A DNA stretch of 6,338 nucleotides, taken from Nitrospinae bacterium CG11_big_fil_rev_8_21_14_0_20_56_8. GTDB lineage: Bacteria > Nitrospinota > Nitrospinia > Nitrospinales > VA-1. A program made the translations under genes and the position numbers. Under the pieces are notes generated by a model. It made no database searches and was not told where the DNA came from. It worked only from the letters and a program-made list of their open reading frames with translations. Position 1 is the first letter of the stretch. Every line of letters starts with the position of its first letter. The DNA lies in assembly GCA_002796165.1 (NCBI GenBank), contig PCWF01000002.1:1-6338 (forward strand), written 5' to 3'. Positions 1-6,021 of this stretch are shown here, piece after piece.

Positions 1-1122
1 GAATATTGAAAGATACTGTGGGTTATGGGGAGGGTGGACGATTTCCGTATCTTTGAAATGAAGGCGGATATTTTGAGCAAGGTCCCCCACCGTGGTGTTG
101 TGCCAGAATCGAACTGAGATTCGGGCTACATTGGGGGCCAGGCCTAGAATATAAAACCGGGTTCCGTCTCCTTCCCAGGTACAGGTTCCGGTTTGAGGTG
201 CGGAAAACAATGCCTGGACAGCCCGGGTGTTTCGGCCGGGGTCGTCTTTGGGAGGTTCCTGGAAGAAGTCGGCAAACACGTCCTCAAATCGGTTTTCCTT
301 TTCGCTCCAGAAAGCGGTGGAGGCATCCCCTACCTGCATGCGTTGCGGAGAGCCTTCCCGTAAAAGATGATTGAGCGCCGTCGTGTAGTTGAAGGCGGCC
401 CTTTTACCGACGGGAGCGTTGAACCCCTGCTCCTTTGTAAAAGAGTTAACAGCGCCAAGATTAAAGGAAACAATGTTGGCGCCAGAACTTTGGGCGCCCC
501 ATACCCCCTTGATGGAAGGATGAAGACGCTCTGTCTCGTCGGCTTGGCCTGTGACCAAGCATATCGCCTGGCCGGAGTTTTCCCTGTTCTCTGTTGTCGT
601 CAAGGTTTCTATAACGACGGGGCGCTGGCAAATCAGCCGGTTGTCGTTTTGAAGCCGAAAAGTGACATTGGGAGAGGTTTTGATAATTTCTTCCCAGAGC
701 GCATGGCCTGCCAGAGCCTCTGGAAGGGGAGATTGCAGAAACTTGACCGTTGCTAAAATTCCAGCATCCGTCTCTGGTTGTGGAAAGGTAGTGAGGATTT
801 TTTCGACAAACGCCTTTTTTTGTTTCTTAACTCGATCCGGTTTATTCTTAATATCGATTCCAAGCAAATAGTCGAGGCTTCCCCAAAGTAAATTCGCGGC
901 GATGTTTACCGATTTTTTGACACTCTGGGGGACAAGGAACGATTTCCCCTTTTTCTTTTTCCCCGTTCCTTCTCGAACATCTTCAATGTCAACAAATTTA
1001 CCTTCGTTATCCAAAACGATGACGAACGATATTTTTGCGGGTTCAAAGCCAGAGGGGGCAAGGCCGGAATCGGGATCCTTTGATTTTCTCTCGTAATAGT
1101 GATGGAGTGATTGCAGAATCAT
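1..1122 (-). CDS. cas8c: Type I-C CRISPR-associated protein Cas8c (Csd1), N-terminal 374 residues, truncated by window edge
   Basis: This is the large subunit of the type I-C Cascade complex, which in this family contributes to PAM recognition and target DNA binding. The frame is open without a stop from ATG at 1122 down to position 1. It begins MILQSLHHYYERK, the typical Csd1 N terminus. Family-like segments follow: VIVLDNEG (about residues 34-41), CLVTGQ, IKGVWGAQSSGANIVSFN (about 204-221), KRAAFNYTTALNHLL, a STAFWSE stretch, and YILGLAPNVARISVRFW (about 327-343). Csd1 proteins are usually near 570-600 residues, so roughly a third, including the C terminus, lies outside. The start is supported by a GGAGG motif at 1134-1130, seven bases before the ATG. 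The ATG overlaps the cas5c stop as ATGA, which implies translational coupling. The internally initiated Cas11c product known from type I-C cas8c genes would map to the missing 3' part. Confidence 0.95.
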   Translation of the reverse strand, partial: MILQSLHHYYERKSKDPDSGLAPSGFEPAKISFVIVLDNEGKFVDIEDVREGTGKKKKGKSFLVPQSVKKSVNIAANLLWGSLDYLLGIDIKNKPDRVKKQKKAFVEKILTTFPQPETDAGILATVKFLQSPLPEALAGHALWEEIIKTSPNVTFRLQNDNRLICQRPVVIETLTTTENRENSGQAICLVTGQADETERLHPSIKGVWGAQSSGANIVSFNLGAVNSFTKEQGFNAPVGKRAAFNYTTALNHLLREGSPQRMQVGDASTAFWSEKENRFEDVFADFFQEPPKDDPGRNTRAVQALFSAPQTGTCTWEGDGTRFYILGLAPNVARISVRFWHNTTVGDLAQNIRLHFKDTEIVHPPHNPQYLSIF

Positions 1123-1748
1123 CCTCTTACCTCCGGGCTATTCCAATGGGGAACATTCAATACACCGTTTTCCAGTTTGGCGTTAAAGAAGCGGGGTTGG
1201 GGCTCCGGGCCGGAATAATCCAGATCGTAAAGCATCCAGCCCAGCTCGCGGTTTTCGCCCGCGGGTTGGGGCGCGCCGGATTCCTTTCCGACAAATTCGA
1301 ACTGCGCGGAAAATTCCCGGCACCCGAGATAGGGCCGATGGAAGCATTGGCCTTTGGTGGCCCGCCGCTCGAACATAGCCAGGAATTTTCCCGGGGTTTC
1401 GGAATCTTTGACACCGGCCTCGATTTCGAAATTTGCGTGGATCAGGTAGGCGACATCTCTCAAGAATAATCCCGCTCTTTGCTGGCGCTTGTCCTCGATG
1501 AGTATGCAGTCTTTTCCCACACTGGCTTTGTCGCTCACTTCGTTTCTTCGCACCGAAACCCATCGGATGGGATTCAGGACTTCAATTTTTTTAATGACCC
1601 AGCGGATGGAAGGCTTCCAGAGAATGGCTTCGATGATGCCACGGGCGGCGGACGGAGTCATGACGTCGTAACTGACCCGTTCCACCTTCATTTCGGGGCG
1701 GGTGAAGCAGGCATAATCTCCCCAGACTTTCAAGCGGATGGTTTCCAT
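1119..1748 (-). CDS. cas5c: Type I-C CRISPR-associated protein Cas5c (Cas5d), RAMP-fold crRNA-processing subunit
   Basis: Cas5c is the RAMP-family subunit of type I-C Cascade. In systems without Cas6 it cuts pre-crRNA at the repeat hairpin and stays bound to the crRNA 5' handle. The 209-residue protein shows the family signatures in order: LKVWGDYACFTRPEMKVERV at about residues 6-25, VMTPSAARGIIEAILWKP at 29-46, VLNPIRW at 57-63, RDVAYLI at 97-103, and GQCFHRPYLGCREF at 133-146. The C-terminal part contains GWMLYDLDYS and PRFFNAKLENGVL. The length is slightly short for the family, but both termini look intact. The ATG at 1748 sits behind the strong AAAGGAGGA at 1760-1752. The gene lies 25 bp after cas3 and overlaps cas8c by 4 bp, so the three genes form one operon. 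The Lys-His pair reported for the Bacillus halodurans enzyme is not present as such; Lys121 is a candidate equivalent. Confidence 0.95.
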   Translation of the reverse strand: METIRLKVWGDYACFTRPEMKVERVSYDVMTPSAARGIIEAILWKPSIRWVIKKIEVLNPIRWVSVRRNEVSDKASVGKDCILIEDKRQQRAGLFLRDVAYLIHANFEIEAGVKDSETPGKFLAMFERRATKGQCFHRPYLGCREFSAQFEFVGKESGAPQPAGENRELGWMLYDLDYSGPEPQPRFFNAKLENGVLNVPHWNSPEVRG

Positions 1749-1751
1749 TTG

Positions 1752-1760
1752 TCCTCCTTT
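1752..1760 (-). promoter_or_regulatory. Strong ribosome binding site of cas5c
   Basis: The minus strand reads AAAGGAGGA followed by a three-base gap and the cas5c ATG. It lies in the 25-bp gap between the cas3 stop and cas5c and fixes the cas5c start. It is much stronger than anything upstream of cas3, which suggests that Cas5c is made at a higher rate than Cas3 from a shared transcript, in keeping with Cas3 not being a stable Cascade subunit. Confidence 0.85.
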
Positions 1761-1773
1761 CAGCGAAATGATT

Positions 1774-4005
1774 TTAAATTACATAATCCTCTGGATCCTG
1801 ATATCCTTCATCTCCTCCCATGAAACCCATTTTTTTGTGGTAAAGCTGAGGGTAGGTCTGCACGAATATTCCGGGATGGATTTCTTCGATCGCGCCGGAA
1901 TTGGCGAGGGATTGATGCAGAGGAAGGGGAATAGTGACGATGTATCTTTGGAGCTTGCGAAGGATGAAACGCTCTGGACCTTTGGTTTTCAGCAGTTCAA
2001 GGGTTGAATCGTTATTGTTGAACCGGACAATGACCGGTCTATGATGCCGATCATCAATAATGCGAAAATTTTCTGCGGCGGTTCTGAACTGGATCTTCAT
2101 CTGCCGTTCGTCCCGGGTCAGTAGGTCCAGAATCTTGTGTTTGTCGAGGCTGTTCATTTTCCAGTACAGCTCTGTGAAATAGCGATGGAATGCCTCTGGG
2201 GACAGAGGATCTTGCAATCCTCCCTTTAAAAGCATTCTGCAGGAATCTTCACCTTTGCGCAACATTCCGGGTGGGGAGACGGTGGAAGGGACGAAAATAA
2301 CAAATTCCCCAAATTCCAGTTTTTCCTCCCGGTTGCAACGTCCTGCCGCCTGCGCGATTGAATCGAGTCCTGCCATGGCCCGGTAGACAACCGGAAAATC
2401 AAGATCCACTCCGGCTTCCACCAGTTGTGTGCTGATGACCCGGACGGGTTCTCCAATTTCTAAATTATGTTTTATCTCGCGTATTACCTGGGAGCGATGC
2501 TCCCCACACATTAACGCCGAGAGGTGGTATGTCCCCTGCGGCATCAACCGAAACAATTCCCGGCAATCGGTCCGGCGATTGACAATGCAAAGAACCGTGG
2601 GATGTTTTTTCAATTTCCCGGCGATCTCTTCCCACGACTCAGTTTTAAAGAAATCGCCTGGGAAATTGATTTCGACCCGCTTCAAAGCCTGATACAGGTC
2701 CAATGGGTTCTCCATGATTTCCCGGACGTTTTTCAAACCTTTAAATGCTCTTCCAAATCCTTTTTGTTCTGCCAGGGCGGGTTGCGTGGCGGTGCTGAGC
2801 AAAAAGGTGGTCTGATAAAAATCGGACAGTTCCTGAATGGTGCGTGTGATGGGTTCCAGGAAGTCTGCAGGGAGAAGTTGGGCTTCATCAAGAATGACAA
2901 TACTGTTAATAATGTTGTGGAGTTTCCTTGCCCGGCTGGTCTTTGCGGCAAACAAGGATTCAAAAAATTGAACGGTGGTTGTAATGATTATCGGGGCATC
3001 CCAGTTTTCGCAGGCAAGGCGGTTTTTTGCGGTTTCCCGTTCAAATTCCAGATTGCTATGATGCTCGATTACCGTCTCGCCAAAAATCTCCCTGAATATG
3101 TTGGCGGTCTGCTCGATAATGCTTGTAAAGGGGATGACATAAATTATTCTGTTCTTTTTGAAATGGAGCGCATGGTTCAGAGCGAAGGCCATGCTGGAAA
3201 GCGTTTTCCCTCCCCCCGTGGGAACTGTCAGGGAAAACAGGCCTGGAGGCAGAGCAGATTTTGTAATACATTGATGGAGGATATTGTTGCGGATTCGATT
3301 TAGTGGGGTAGATTCCTTGTAGGATTCAAAACGCTTCATATGTTCGTTGAACCTGGACAATAAATCGGCCAGGGGTAAGTTGGAGCTACGGTTTTCAGCT
3401 CGATCCGGGTCCATGAACTCTTCTGTGTCGAGGAAATCGGCATCCACGAGACACGAGAATAGCATCCGAATCCAAAGGGCCATGGAACCCCCAGGTGGGC
3501 GGGAGTTAGGTCTCGTTTCATTAAGAACGCTTTGGGGTGGGGATTGACTTAATGCCTTTTGCAGAAGGTCATTGTTTTCCAAACGATGGGACAGGGATTT
3601 CCTGCCGGTTTCGGATGAAAACCAATCTGGCAGGCCCGCGTGATGGCCCGCTATGATGTAGGCAAGAATTCTTCCATGGGGTCCGAGTTGGTCGATTGCA
3701 TGAAGGGCCCCTGCTGTGGAGTGGTCCACCCGGCCTGTCCGATTTTCGATATGCGCTTCGGGGTCGTAGCCACTAGCTGATTTTATGTAAGTCTGAAATT
3801 CCTTACTGTATTTCCCCAGATCGTGCCACAATCCAGCCAATCCTGCCCAATCGGAGTTACCAAAGTTCTCTGCAAATTGTCCAGCTAGTTTTTTTACTCC
3901 CTGCAAATGGTCAACTAGGGAGTGTTCGTGGTAATTTCCTGCCTCATCCTTGCGAACATGAGCCAAAAGAGTCACCACGCGATTTACATCTTTCTTGTGG
4001 AGCAT
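1774..4005 (-). CDS. cas3: CRISPR-associated nuclease/helicase Cas3, HD domain fused to DExH-type SF2 helicase (type I-C)
   Basis: Cas3 is recruited to the Cascade R-loop, nicks the displaced strand, then unwinds and degrades the target DNA. Numbered from ATG 4005, the protein is 743 residues, a normal length for I-C. The N-terminal HD nuclease domain has candidate metal ligands at His33, the HD pair at His61-Asp62 within WHDLGK, His95 in VDHS, and GHHAGLPD at about 120-127. The helicase has Walker A PTGGGKT ending at Thr268, a DEAQ box at 373-376 (motif II), STAT at 404-407 (motif III), QLVEAGVDLDFP at about 527-538, and QAAGRCNR at 552-559 (motif VI). The frame stays open upstream to a TTG at 4044, but that TTG lies in a possible -35 element and no Shine-Dalgarno precedes it. 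ATG 4005 also lacks one, and GTG codons at 3978 and 3975 are alternatives, so the start is uncertain. It is the first gene of the visible operon. Confidence 0.95.
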   Translation of the reverse strand: MLHKKDVNRVVTLLAHVRKDEAGNYHEHSLVDHLQGVKKLAGQFAENFGNSDWAGLAGLWHDLGKYSKEFQTYIKSASGYDPEAHIENRTGRVDHSTAGALHAIDQLGPHGRILAYIIAGHHAGLPDWFSSETGRKSLSHRLENNDLLQKALSQSPPQSVLNETRPNSRPPGGSMALWIRMLFSCLVDADFLDTEEFMDPDRAENRSSNLPLADLLSRFNEHMKRFESYKESTPLNRIRNNILHQCITKSALPPGLFSLTVPTGGGKTLSSMAFALNHALHFKKNRIIYVIPFTSIIEQTANIFREIFGETVIEHHSNLEFERETAKNRLACENWDAPIIITTTVQFFESLFAAKTSRARKLHNIINSIVILDEAQLLPADFLEPITRTIQELSDFYQTTFLLSTATQPALAEQKGFGRAFKGLKNVREIMENPLDLYQALKRVEINFPGDFFKTESWEEIAGKLKKHPTVLCIVNRRTDCRELFRLMPQGTYHLSALMCGEHRSQVIREIKHNLEIGEPVRVISTQLVEAGVDLDFPVVYRAMAGLDSIAQAAGRCNREEKLEFGEFVIFVPSTVSPPGMLRKGEDSCRMLLKGGLQDPLSPEAFHRYFTELYWKMNSLDKHKILDLLTRDERQMKIQFRTAAENFRIIDDRHHRPVIVRFNNNDSTLELLKTKGPERFILRKLQRYIVTIPLPLHQSLANSGAIEEIHPGIFVQTYPQLYHKKMGFMGGDEGYQDPEDYVI

Positions 4006-4015
4006 AGTACTGACG

Positions 4016-4044
4016 ATATTCGCAAAACCGAAAAAAATAGTCAA
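4016..4044 (-). promoter_or_regulatory. Possible sigma70-type promoter for the cas operon
   Basis: The minus strand has TTGACT (4044-4039, 5 of 6 to consensus), a 17-base AT-rich spacer, then GAATAT (4021-4016, 3 of 6). Transcription would begin near 4009, only a few bases before the ATG at 4005, so the cas3 message would be essentially leaderless or would use a GTG slightly downstream. The good -35 and exact spacing are what I see. The weak -10 makes this a candidate only. Confidence 0.4.
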
Positions 4045-4118
4045 GAGAACTTAAACTTTTCCTTCGCGGAAATAGGGCAAGAATTTTAAAAGATCGGATA
4101 TGGCGGAAGATCAGTTGC

Positions 4119-4154
4119 GGGGGATTTTTGTGCAATTCCCCCATTGAAAGGGGG
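4119..4154. repeat. Triple G5/C5 tract forming alternative hairpins; repeat-like palindrome
   Basis: On the plus strand GGGGG (4119-4123), CCCCC (4138-4142) and GGGGG (4150-4154) follow one another, with a further GGGG at 4157-4160. The central C5 can pair with either G5, giving a 14-base or a 7-base loop (CCCCC ATTGAAA GGGGG). Short palindromes of the CCCCC...TTGAAA...GGGGG kind are dispersed repeats in many Gram-negative genomes, so a repetitive extragenic element is the likeliest reading. A role as a mutually exclusive RNA structure cannot be excluded. It lies in the leader region between cas3 and the next plus-strand ORF. Confidence 0.45.
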
Positions 4155-4204
4155 TTGGGGTTCGGGTAAAATTTTGTTAAATTTATTACGGGACGGGTGA
4201 TTGG

Positions 4205-4229
4205 ACCGGTCTTTCCGGTTTCTTTTTTT
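4205..4229 (+). terminator. Rho-independent-terminator-like hairpin with T tract
   Basis: The plus strand has ACCGG (4205-4209), a five-base loop, CCGGT (4215-4219), extendable by G-U pairs, and then TTTCTTTTTTT ending at 4229. The orientation fits termination of plus-strand RNA only. The 5-bp stem is short, but the T tract is long. No gene upstream on the plus strand accounts for it. It ends 13 bases before the ATG of the 98-residue ORF, so it could close a small RNA in the 4045-4200 region or attenuate that ORF. Confidence 0.5.
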
Positions 4230-4242
4230 GTCGTGACGACCT

Positions 4243-4539
4243 ATGGTGGGAATCGATCTCAATAATCCGACGCCGCCGCTGGTGGGCGGGCAGGGGGGCT
4301 TGAGCGGGAGCGCCCAGGGCGCCAGGCGCACGGAGATCATCAACAAGCTGAACCCCATCCCCGGTACGCCCTTCGTCGCCTTCGAGGCGGAAACGGACAC
4401 CACCCGCGAACTGGGCGGCGACCGGACCCCGAAAGAATTCCTCAAGCTCGGGATCAAGGAGGTCAATACCGCCGCGTCGACTCAAATCGTCGTCCCGCCC
4501 GAGGTGGGGAGGGGAAGCATCACAGATTCGTTTGCGTAA
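4243..4539 (+). CDS. Hypothetical 98-residue protein
   Basis: I do not recognise this protein. The reading frame has strong G/C preference at third codon positions, like the nearby chromosomal genes and unlike the cas genes, which supports real coding. An in-frame TGA lies at 4234, so the ORF cannot extend upstream. The start is ATG 4243 or the adjacent GTG, and neither has a Shine-Dalgarno. The first 30 residues are rich in Gly, Pro, Ser and Asn and look disordered. The rest has a more ordered look, with NKLNPIPGTPFVAFEAET (about 34-51) and EFLKLGIKEVNTAASTQIVV. It has no Cys, Trp, Tyr or His, no signal peptide and no membrane segment. It converges on the lipoprotein gene with 23 bp between stops. 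It could be a small stand-alone protein, or a remnant of a larger gene cut where the cas locus entered. The lack of a ribosome binding site keeps confidence moderate. Confidence 0.55.
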   Translation: MVGIDLNNPTPPLVGGQGGLSGSAQGARRTEIINKLNPIPGTPFVAFEAETDTTRELGGDRTPKEFLKLGIKEVNTAASTQIVVPPEVGRGSITDSFA

Positions 4540-4562
4540 CGGATTCGGTTCTCCCCCACAAA

Positions 4563-5306
4563 TCATTCGAACGGGGGCTGGGTTTTCCGTTTGAACTCTT
4601 CTTCGGTCATGTGGATCCGGCCTTTCAGAAAGGCCAGCTTTTCTCCGGCAATCCGGACCGCCTGTTCGTTCCCGCTTTCCCGGCCCATCTGCTGGGCGAT
4701 GGCGATTTCCTTGAGTTCCTTCTCCCATTCTTTGGTGTGTTCGTACACCCCGGCCAGGTTGAGGCGGGCCTGGATGTGCTTGGGGTCGAGCTCCAGGGTC
4801 TTCCGGTAATGTTCCTCCGCATGGGGGATGTCCTGCAGGTACCAGTACTCCAGCGCGATGTTGAAATGGATCCCGGCATCGCCGGGGTTCAGCCGCGCGG
4901 CTTGGAGATATTCCTTCACGGCCAGTTCGTTCTTCACCGCCTTGCCGTAAATCAACCCCAGCGCCAGGTGGTTTTCCGCGCTATCGGGGGCCAGCTCCAC
5001 CGCCTTCCGGTATGCGGCGATGGCTTCCTCCCGCTTGTCCCATTGTTCGTAAACCGTTCCCATGCGGTAATGGGCCGGCGCAAATTGGGGATCGGCGGAC
5101 AGGGCTTTTTGTAAATACGCGATGGCTTCGTCGTAGGCTCCGGCATCCTGTTTCACCCGCGCCAGGTCCGTTAATTGCTGGGGGGAGAGGGTGGCTTCCG
5201 CCGGAGCTTCTCCCGGCTGGGCGGACTGGGGGTCGGGTCCGCAGGCGGAAAGGCCCAGGAGCAGAAGAGCGATGAGTATGGGATGGGTACGTGAGCTTCG
5301 CGGCAT
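4563..5306 (-). CDS. TPR-repeat lipoprotein
   Basis: The 247-residue protein starts MPRSSRTHP, followed by a hydrophobic stretch (residues 10-19) and the lipobox Leu19-Ser20-Ala21-Cys22. It should therefore be exported, cleaved and lipidated at Cys22. A Pro/Ala/Gln-rich linker (23-40) follows, then five consecutive 34-residue tetratricopeptide repeats at about 41-74, 75-108, 109-142, 143-176 and 177-210, each with the usual Ala/Tyr/Leu spacing and an acidic-Pro turn (ADPQ, LAPDS, LNPGD, LDPKH). A charged C-terminal tail ends KTQPPFE. TPR lipoproteins act as protein-protein scaffolds in the envelope, for example in secretion, pili or cell-wall assembly; nothing here identifies the partner. The frame is open upstream to GTG 5480, but those 58 codons would bury the signal peptide, so ATG 5306 is preferred although no clear Shine-Dalgarno precedes it. 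It converges on the 98-residue ORF and diverges from the small membrane protein gene. Confidence 0.88.
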   Translation of the reverse strand: MPRSSRTHPILIALLLLGLSACGPDPQSAQPGEAPAEATLSPQQLTDLARVKQDAGAYDEAIAYLQKALSADPQFAPAHYRMGTVYEQWDKREEAIAAYRKAVELAPDSAENHLALGLIYGKAVKNELAVKEYLQAARLNPGDAGIHFNIALEYWYLQDIPHAEEHYRKTLELDPKHIQARLNLAGVYEHTKEWEKELKEIAIAQQMGRESGNEQAVRIAGEKLAFLKGRIHMTEEEFKRKTQPPFE

Positions 5307-5592
5307 TTTGGGGATTGAGAGTGGTTTCCGGTGGTCAGTTATAAAGGGGTTTGCCCTGCAGGACAAGTCCATTTTCCGGATAGGGGGAGGGCGGGGGAGA
5401 CCGGTTTCCAGGATCGTCGCGCATGGAATTTCGACTCCTGGATTTCTGCTGACAGACGTATTATTGCACCCTTTTAGCACTATGAGTCCGCTTTGCGGGG
5501 AGAATTTTAAAAAACCCTTTGTCCATCCTCATTTATCACTTGCGCGGAGGGCCCAGGTTGGTGAAAATGGGTGCTCTGATTCGTGATCGGTG
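5307..5592. other. Divergent intergenic region, no convincing gene
   Basis: About 290 bases separate the lipoprotein start from the small membrane protein gene. Promoters for both must lie here if they are transcribed separately, but I found no -35/-10 pair on either strand that is better than chance. Open frames across it have no ribosome binding site or recognisable protein. AT-rich stretches at 5460-5485 and 5503-5515 are the most promoter-like parts. Confidence 0.5.
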
Positions 5593-5598
5593 AAAGGA
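5593..5598 (+). promoter_or_regulatory. Ribosome binding site deciding the start of the small membrane protein
   Basis: AAAGGA lies five bases before ATG 5604. The in-frame ATG at 5598 overlaps this motif and the in-frame GTG at 5583 has no such motif, so 5604 is the best start. Confidence 0.6.
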
Positions 5599-5603
5599 TG
5601 AAC

Positions 5604-5771
5604 ATGGATACTGGAAATGAAAAATTCTCCTTTTTCGACTGGCTGGGTTTCGTGGTCGGAATCGTGGTTGCGGCGTTTATTGTGTTCATCCTGATTTGGC
5701 CTCTCATCGACCCCACCCCGAACCAGTCTTCTTCGATTAAAGAAAACGTCGAAAGCCTGATCAAGCGGTAA
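5604..5771 (+). CDS. Small single-pass membrane protein, 55 residues
   Basis: The protein reads MDTGNEKFSFFDWLGF, then a continuous hydrophobic segment of about 22 residues (roughly 13-36, VVGIVVAAFIVFILIWPLI at its core), then PTPNQSSSIKENVESLIKR. It thus has a short acidic N-terminal end, one transmembrane helix and a polar C-terminal tail of about 18 residues that could form an amphipathic helix. I do not recognise the family. Small proteins of this shape often bind and adjust larger membrane complexes, but no partner is evident here. The start follows the ribosome binding site described separately. It stands alone between the divergently transcribed lipoprotein gene and the promoter of the HTH-EIIA gene, 250 bases before the latter's start. 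An overlapping minus-strand frame is judged spurious. Confidence 0.6.
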   Translation: MDTGNEKFSFFDWLGFVVGIVVAAFIVFILIWPLIDPTPNQSSSIKENVESLIKR

Positions 5772-5928
5772 TCGGTTCCGGTCCTCTCCGCCCCGTAGCA
5801 GTTGGCATTTTCCCCTCCGGGTCCCTTTTCCCGGATGCAGGCCCCCTCCTTCATCTCCCGTGACCGCAATGGAAGCGTGCCTTAACCTGCCCCCCCCGGG
5901 ATGAAGATAAATTTCCCTTTTTAATTTA

Positions 5929-5958
5929 TTGACAAGGTAGGTATTATTGAGAAATAAT
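5929..5958 (+). promoter_or_regulatory. Sigma70-type promoter of the HTH-EIIA gene
   Basis: TTGACA (5929-5934, full consensus) is followed after 18 bases by AATAAT (5953-5958, 5 of 6). It lies in an AT-rich stretch that contrasts with the GC-rich surroundings. Transcription would begin near 5965, leaving a leader of about 57 bases before the ATG at 6022. It is the best promoter in the window. Confidence 0.75.
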
Positions 5959-5975
5959 GTCCATTAATGTCCAAT
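5956..5975 (+). repeat. Tandem 10-bp direct repeat over the -10/start region, candidate operator
   Basis: AATGTCCATT (5956-5965) is followed immediately by AATGTCCAAT (5966-5975); nine bases, TAATGTCCA, recur exactly 10 bp apart. The first copy shares three bases with the -10 hexamer and both cover the predicted start site. One helical turn of spacing would place two protein monomers on the same DNA face, which fits a repressor site. The downstream gene encodes a DNA-binding protein, so autoregulation is a natural guess. Confidence 0.5.
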
Positions 5976-6021
5976 TGATTCGGTTAATAAGAATCTATGA
6001 CCGAAGTGAGGTTTGGGGGCC

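Noticed and set aside
1..400. Internal translation start for Cas11c within cas8c
   Set aside because: Known Cas11c products come from the far 3' part of cas8c, which is not in the window.
367..756. 129-codon plus-strand open frame opposite cas8c
   Set aside because: It is fully antisense to a Cas8c segment with clear family motifs, and it has no domain of its own.
2524..3303. 259-codon plus-strand open frame opposite cas3
   Set aside because: It lies wholly within cas3, whose helicase motifs are intact on the minus strand. Its translation has no recognisable domain, so it is an antisense shadow.
4553..4577. C5/G5 inverted repeat between the convergent genes as a bidirectional terminator
   Set aside because: Only five base pairs around a 15-base loop, with no proper T tract on either side. 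It could be real but is too weak to call.
4186..4728. 180-codon minus-strand open frame across the 98-residue ORF and the lipoprotein 3' end
   Set aside because: It overlaps the well-supported TPR gene in another frame and is Arg/Pro-rich low-complexity, typical of GC-rich antisense frames.
5307..5480. N-terminal extension of the TPR lipoprotein to GTG 5480
   Set aside because: It would place 58 Pro/Arg-rich residues before a clean lipoprotein signal peptide and has no ribosome binding site.
5816..5835. TCCGGG/CCCGGA hairpin after the small membrane protein gene
   Set aside because: The 6-bp stem is perfect, but no T run follows on either strand, so it is not a convincing intrinsic terminator.
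5507..5869. 120-codon minus-strand open frame over the small membrane protein gene
   Set aside because: No ribosome binding site or recognisable domain; the plus-strand frame has a coherent transmembrane protein and a good Shine-Dalgarno.
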